NCBI GenBank assembly: GCA_964522665.1
Contig: CAZFVY010000002.1
Span: forward strand, 1 to 64,000
Direction: 5' to 3'
Source: CAZFVY01 sp964522665
GTDB taxonomy: Bacteria; Verrucomicrobiota; Verrucomicrobiia; Limisphaerales; CAZFVY01
DNA length: 64,000 bases
Each line of letters starts with the position of its first letter. Position 1 is the first letter of the stretch. Below are positions 62,981 through 64,000 of this stretch, piece by piece. The translations under genes were made by a program, and so were the position numbers. The notes below the pieces were generated by a model. It made no database searches and had not been told where the DNA came from. It saw only the letters and a program-made list of their open reading frames with translations.

Positions 62981-63116
62981 GAGGCGCCGGATCGCGCCGA
63001 TGTGTCCCCGCCAAGCTCAAAGGTTGCCGGGGAGGCGAGCGAAGCCGAGGCCCCGCGAGAGCTTGACCGAGCGGGACCGGGACCGCTATTCCCACGAACT
63101 CGCCGCGAGGAGTGAA

Positions 63117-64000
63117 TCACTTCGAGTGGGGAGTTTGGTCGTAGTGCAGACGCAGGACGTCCACGCCAAAATCACCTTCAAAGTCGCGCCAAACGCTGTG
63201 GACGTGATTCGCGTTGTTCTGGGTGTTGTCGTACTCGAGTAAAAACGTCGGGCCTTGCACCTTGTAATAGTGCGGCTGCCCGCGCTCGAAGTCACCGGCC
63301 CAGGCGAAATGGAGTTTCTCCCAGCCGCTCGCCTGGATTTTCTTCAAATCCTGCTCCGCGACGTCGGCACGATGCCGGAAGAGGTACTCTTTGACCAATT
63401 TCGTCAACAACTCCGATTGCGCGGCGTTCAGTTTAGCGGCTGGCACCCCTTCCGGAGCGCCCACGGTCACCTTGCGCGCGTTGCCGGTGATGATTTCACG
63501 CGGCGCCTCAATCCGCAGCACCGCAAGCTTGCGCTGTTCCTCCGTCAACGACTTGACCAGTTCGCGCCCCAGTTCCTCCTCGGCGCCCAGCACGCGCAGG
63601 CCTTTGCGCGGCCCTTCCCGCACTTCACCGGGATTCGATCCAAAAAAGGAAGGCGTCATCGAGACCACTTTTTCATCCGACAAGGTAAAATTCAGCGAGA
63701 GATGGTGGCCTTCGACACGCCATCCCCACGCCCCTTGCGCTCCGGGCTGGCCAAAGACCGTGAAAAAATACAACTCGGGATCGCGGGTTGGCCCTTTCCC
63801 CTGCTCCATGTCCTTCAAGACCTGGTCCAGGCTCATGATCGTGACCGCTTTGACGAAACCGCGCTGGCTCAATCCAGTCGCCAGCAACGCGTGCGCGAGC
63901 GCCCGCTGCGCCGAGGTCATTTCTTTGATCGGCAGCCCCTTGCGCGGTTTCGGAATGAAGTGCCAATCAAGCCGCTCATCGTCTTGAACCGTGTAGGTCG
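63117..64000 (-). CDS. DUF3500 family protein, 5' end beyond the window
   Basis: The reading frame stays open to the window edge; residues before ATG 63920 (DERLDWHFIPKPRKGLPIKEM) are part of the family, so the gene is partial at its 5' side. DUF3500 signatures: GAWGWRVEGHHLSLNFTL, VSMTPSFFGSNP, RVLGAEEELGRELVKSL and the C-terminal LEYDNTQNNANHVHSVWRDF. The family is secreted in many bacteria and has no established activity; the signal peptide would lie outside the window. Confidence 0.88.
   Translation of the reverse strand, partial: TYTVQDDERLDWHFIPKPRKGLPIKEMTSAQRALAHALLATGLSQRGFVKAVTIMSLDQVLKDMEQGKGPTRDPELYFFTVFGQPGAQGAWGWRVEGHHLSLNFTLSDEKVVSMTPSFFGSNPGEVREGPRKGLRVLGAEEELGRELVKSLTEEQRKLAVLRIEAPREIITGNARKVTVGAPEGVPAAKLNAAQSELLTKLVKEYLFRHRADVAEQDLKKIQASGWEKLHFAWAGDFERGQPHYYKVQGPTFLLEYDNTQNNANHVHSVWRDFEGDFGVDVLRLHYDQTPHSK

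Overview
The window looks like chromosomal DNA from a Gram-negative bacterium of the Verrucomicrobiota, probably subdivision 3 (Pedosphaera/Limisphaera-like). That placement is an inference. It rests on high G+C, GTG and TTG starts, many 4-base ATGA gene overlaps, a type II pilin-like protein with the N-terminal segment usual in this phylum, a GxxExxY protein, a GldA/GldF/GldG plus DUF4340 transporter set, a fused redoxin/cytochrome c/copper monooxygenase, a DUF2723-TPR protein, and lipopolysaccharide (Kdo and heptose) genes. No rRNA, tRNA, CRISPR array or insertion sequence was recognised.

Left part (1-10.2 kb): a DedA protein converges on a long minus-strand run. That run holds a carbohydrate ABC importer (binding protein and two permeases, no ATPase), a GH84 enzyme and a GNAT protein, followed by the redoxin/cytochrome/copper protein, alanine racemase and a zinc alcohol dehydrogenase. 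The GH84 and GNAT genes overlap by ATGA and look like the two halves of animal O-GlcNAcase, stalk included. This is the most interesting locus in the window.

10.2-21.5 kb (plus strand): an MFS transporter; thiG; the lipopolysaccharide-sugar genes rfaE1, gmhB and kdsB, coupled by overlaps; pyrG, which makes the CTP that KdsB consumes; then folC, a prolyl oligopeptidase, a HAD hydrolase and aat.

21.5-36.6 kb (minus strand): a gliding-type ABC system (ATPase, permease, GldG-like, DUF4340); a propeller histidine kinase with its response regulator and a PIG-L deacetylase; and a 1717-residue secreted protein carrying four tandem 705-bp LamG-like units.

36.9-43 kb: a pilin-like protein; a 672-bp gene-less stretch with a structured candidate RNA and a terminator; a GxxExxY gene bordered by a perfect 33-bp inverted repeat; then DUF2203, a TPR lipoprotein, a 33-residue bS22-like ribosomal protein, hisG and purN.

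43-64 kb: an SDR, grpE-dnaJ-rsmE, msrP, nnrE/nnrD and rpoD on the plus strand. On the minus strand are a lactonase-type hydrolase, an unknown secreted protein, a PhoPQ-related protein, a stand-alone TIR protein, metG, a WecA-type transferase, the DUF2723-TPR protein, an RlmD-type methyltransferase and a DUF3500 protein cut by the window edge.
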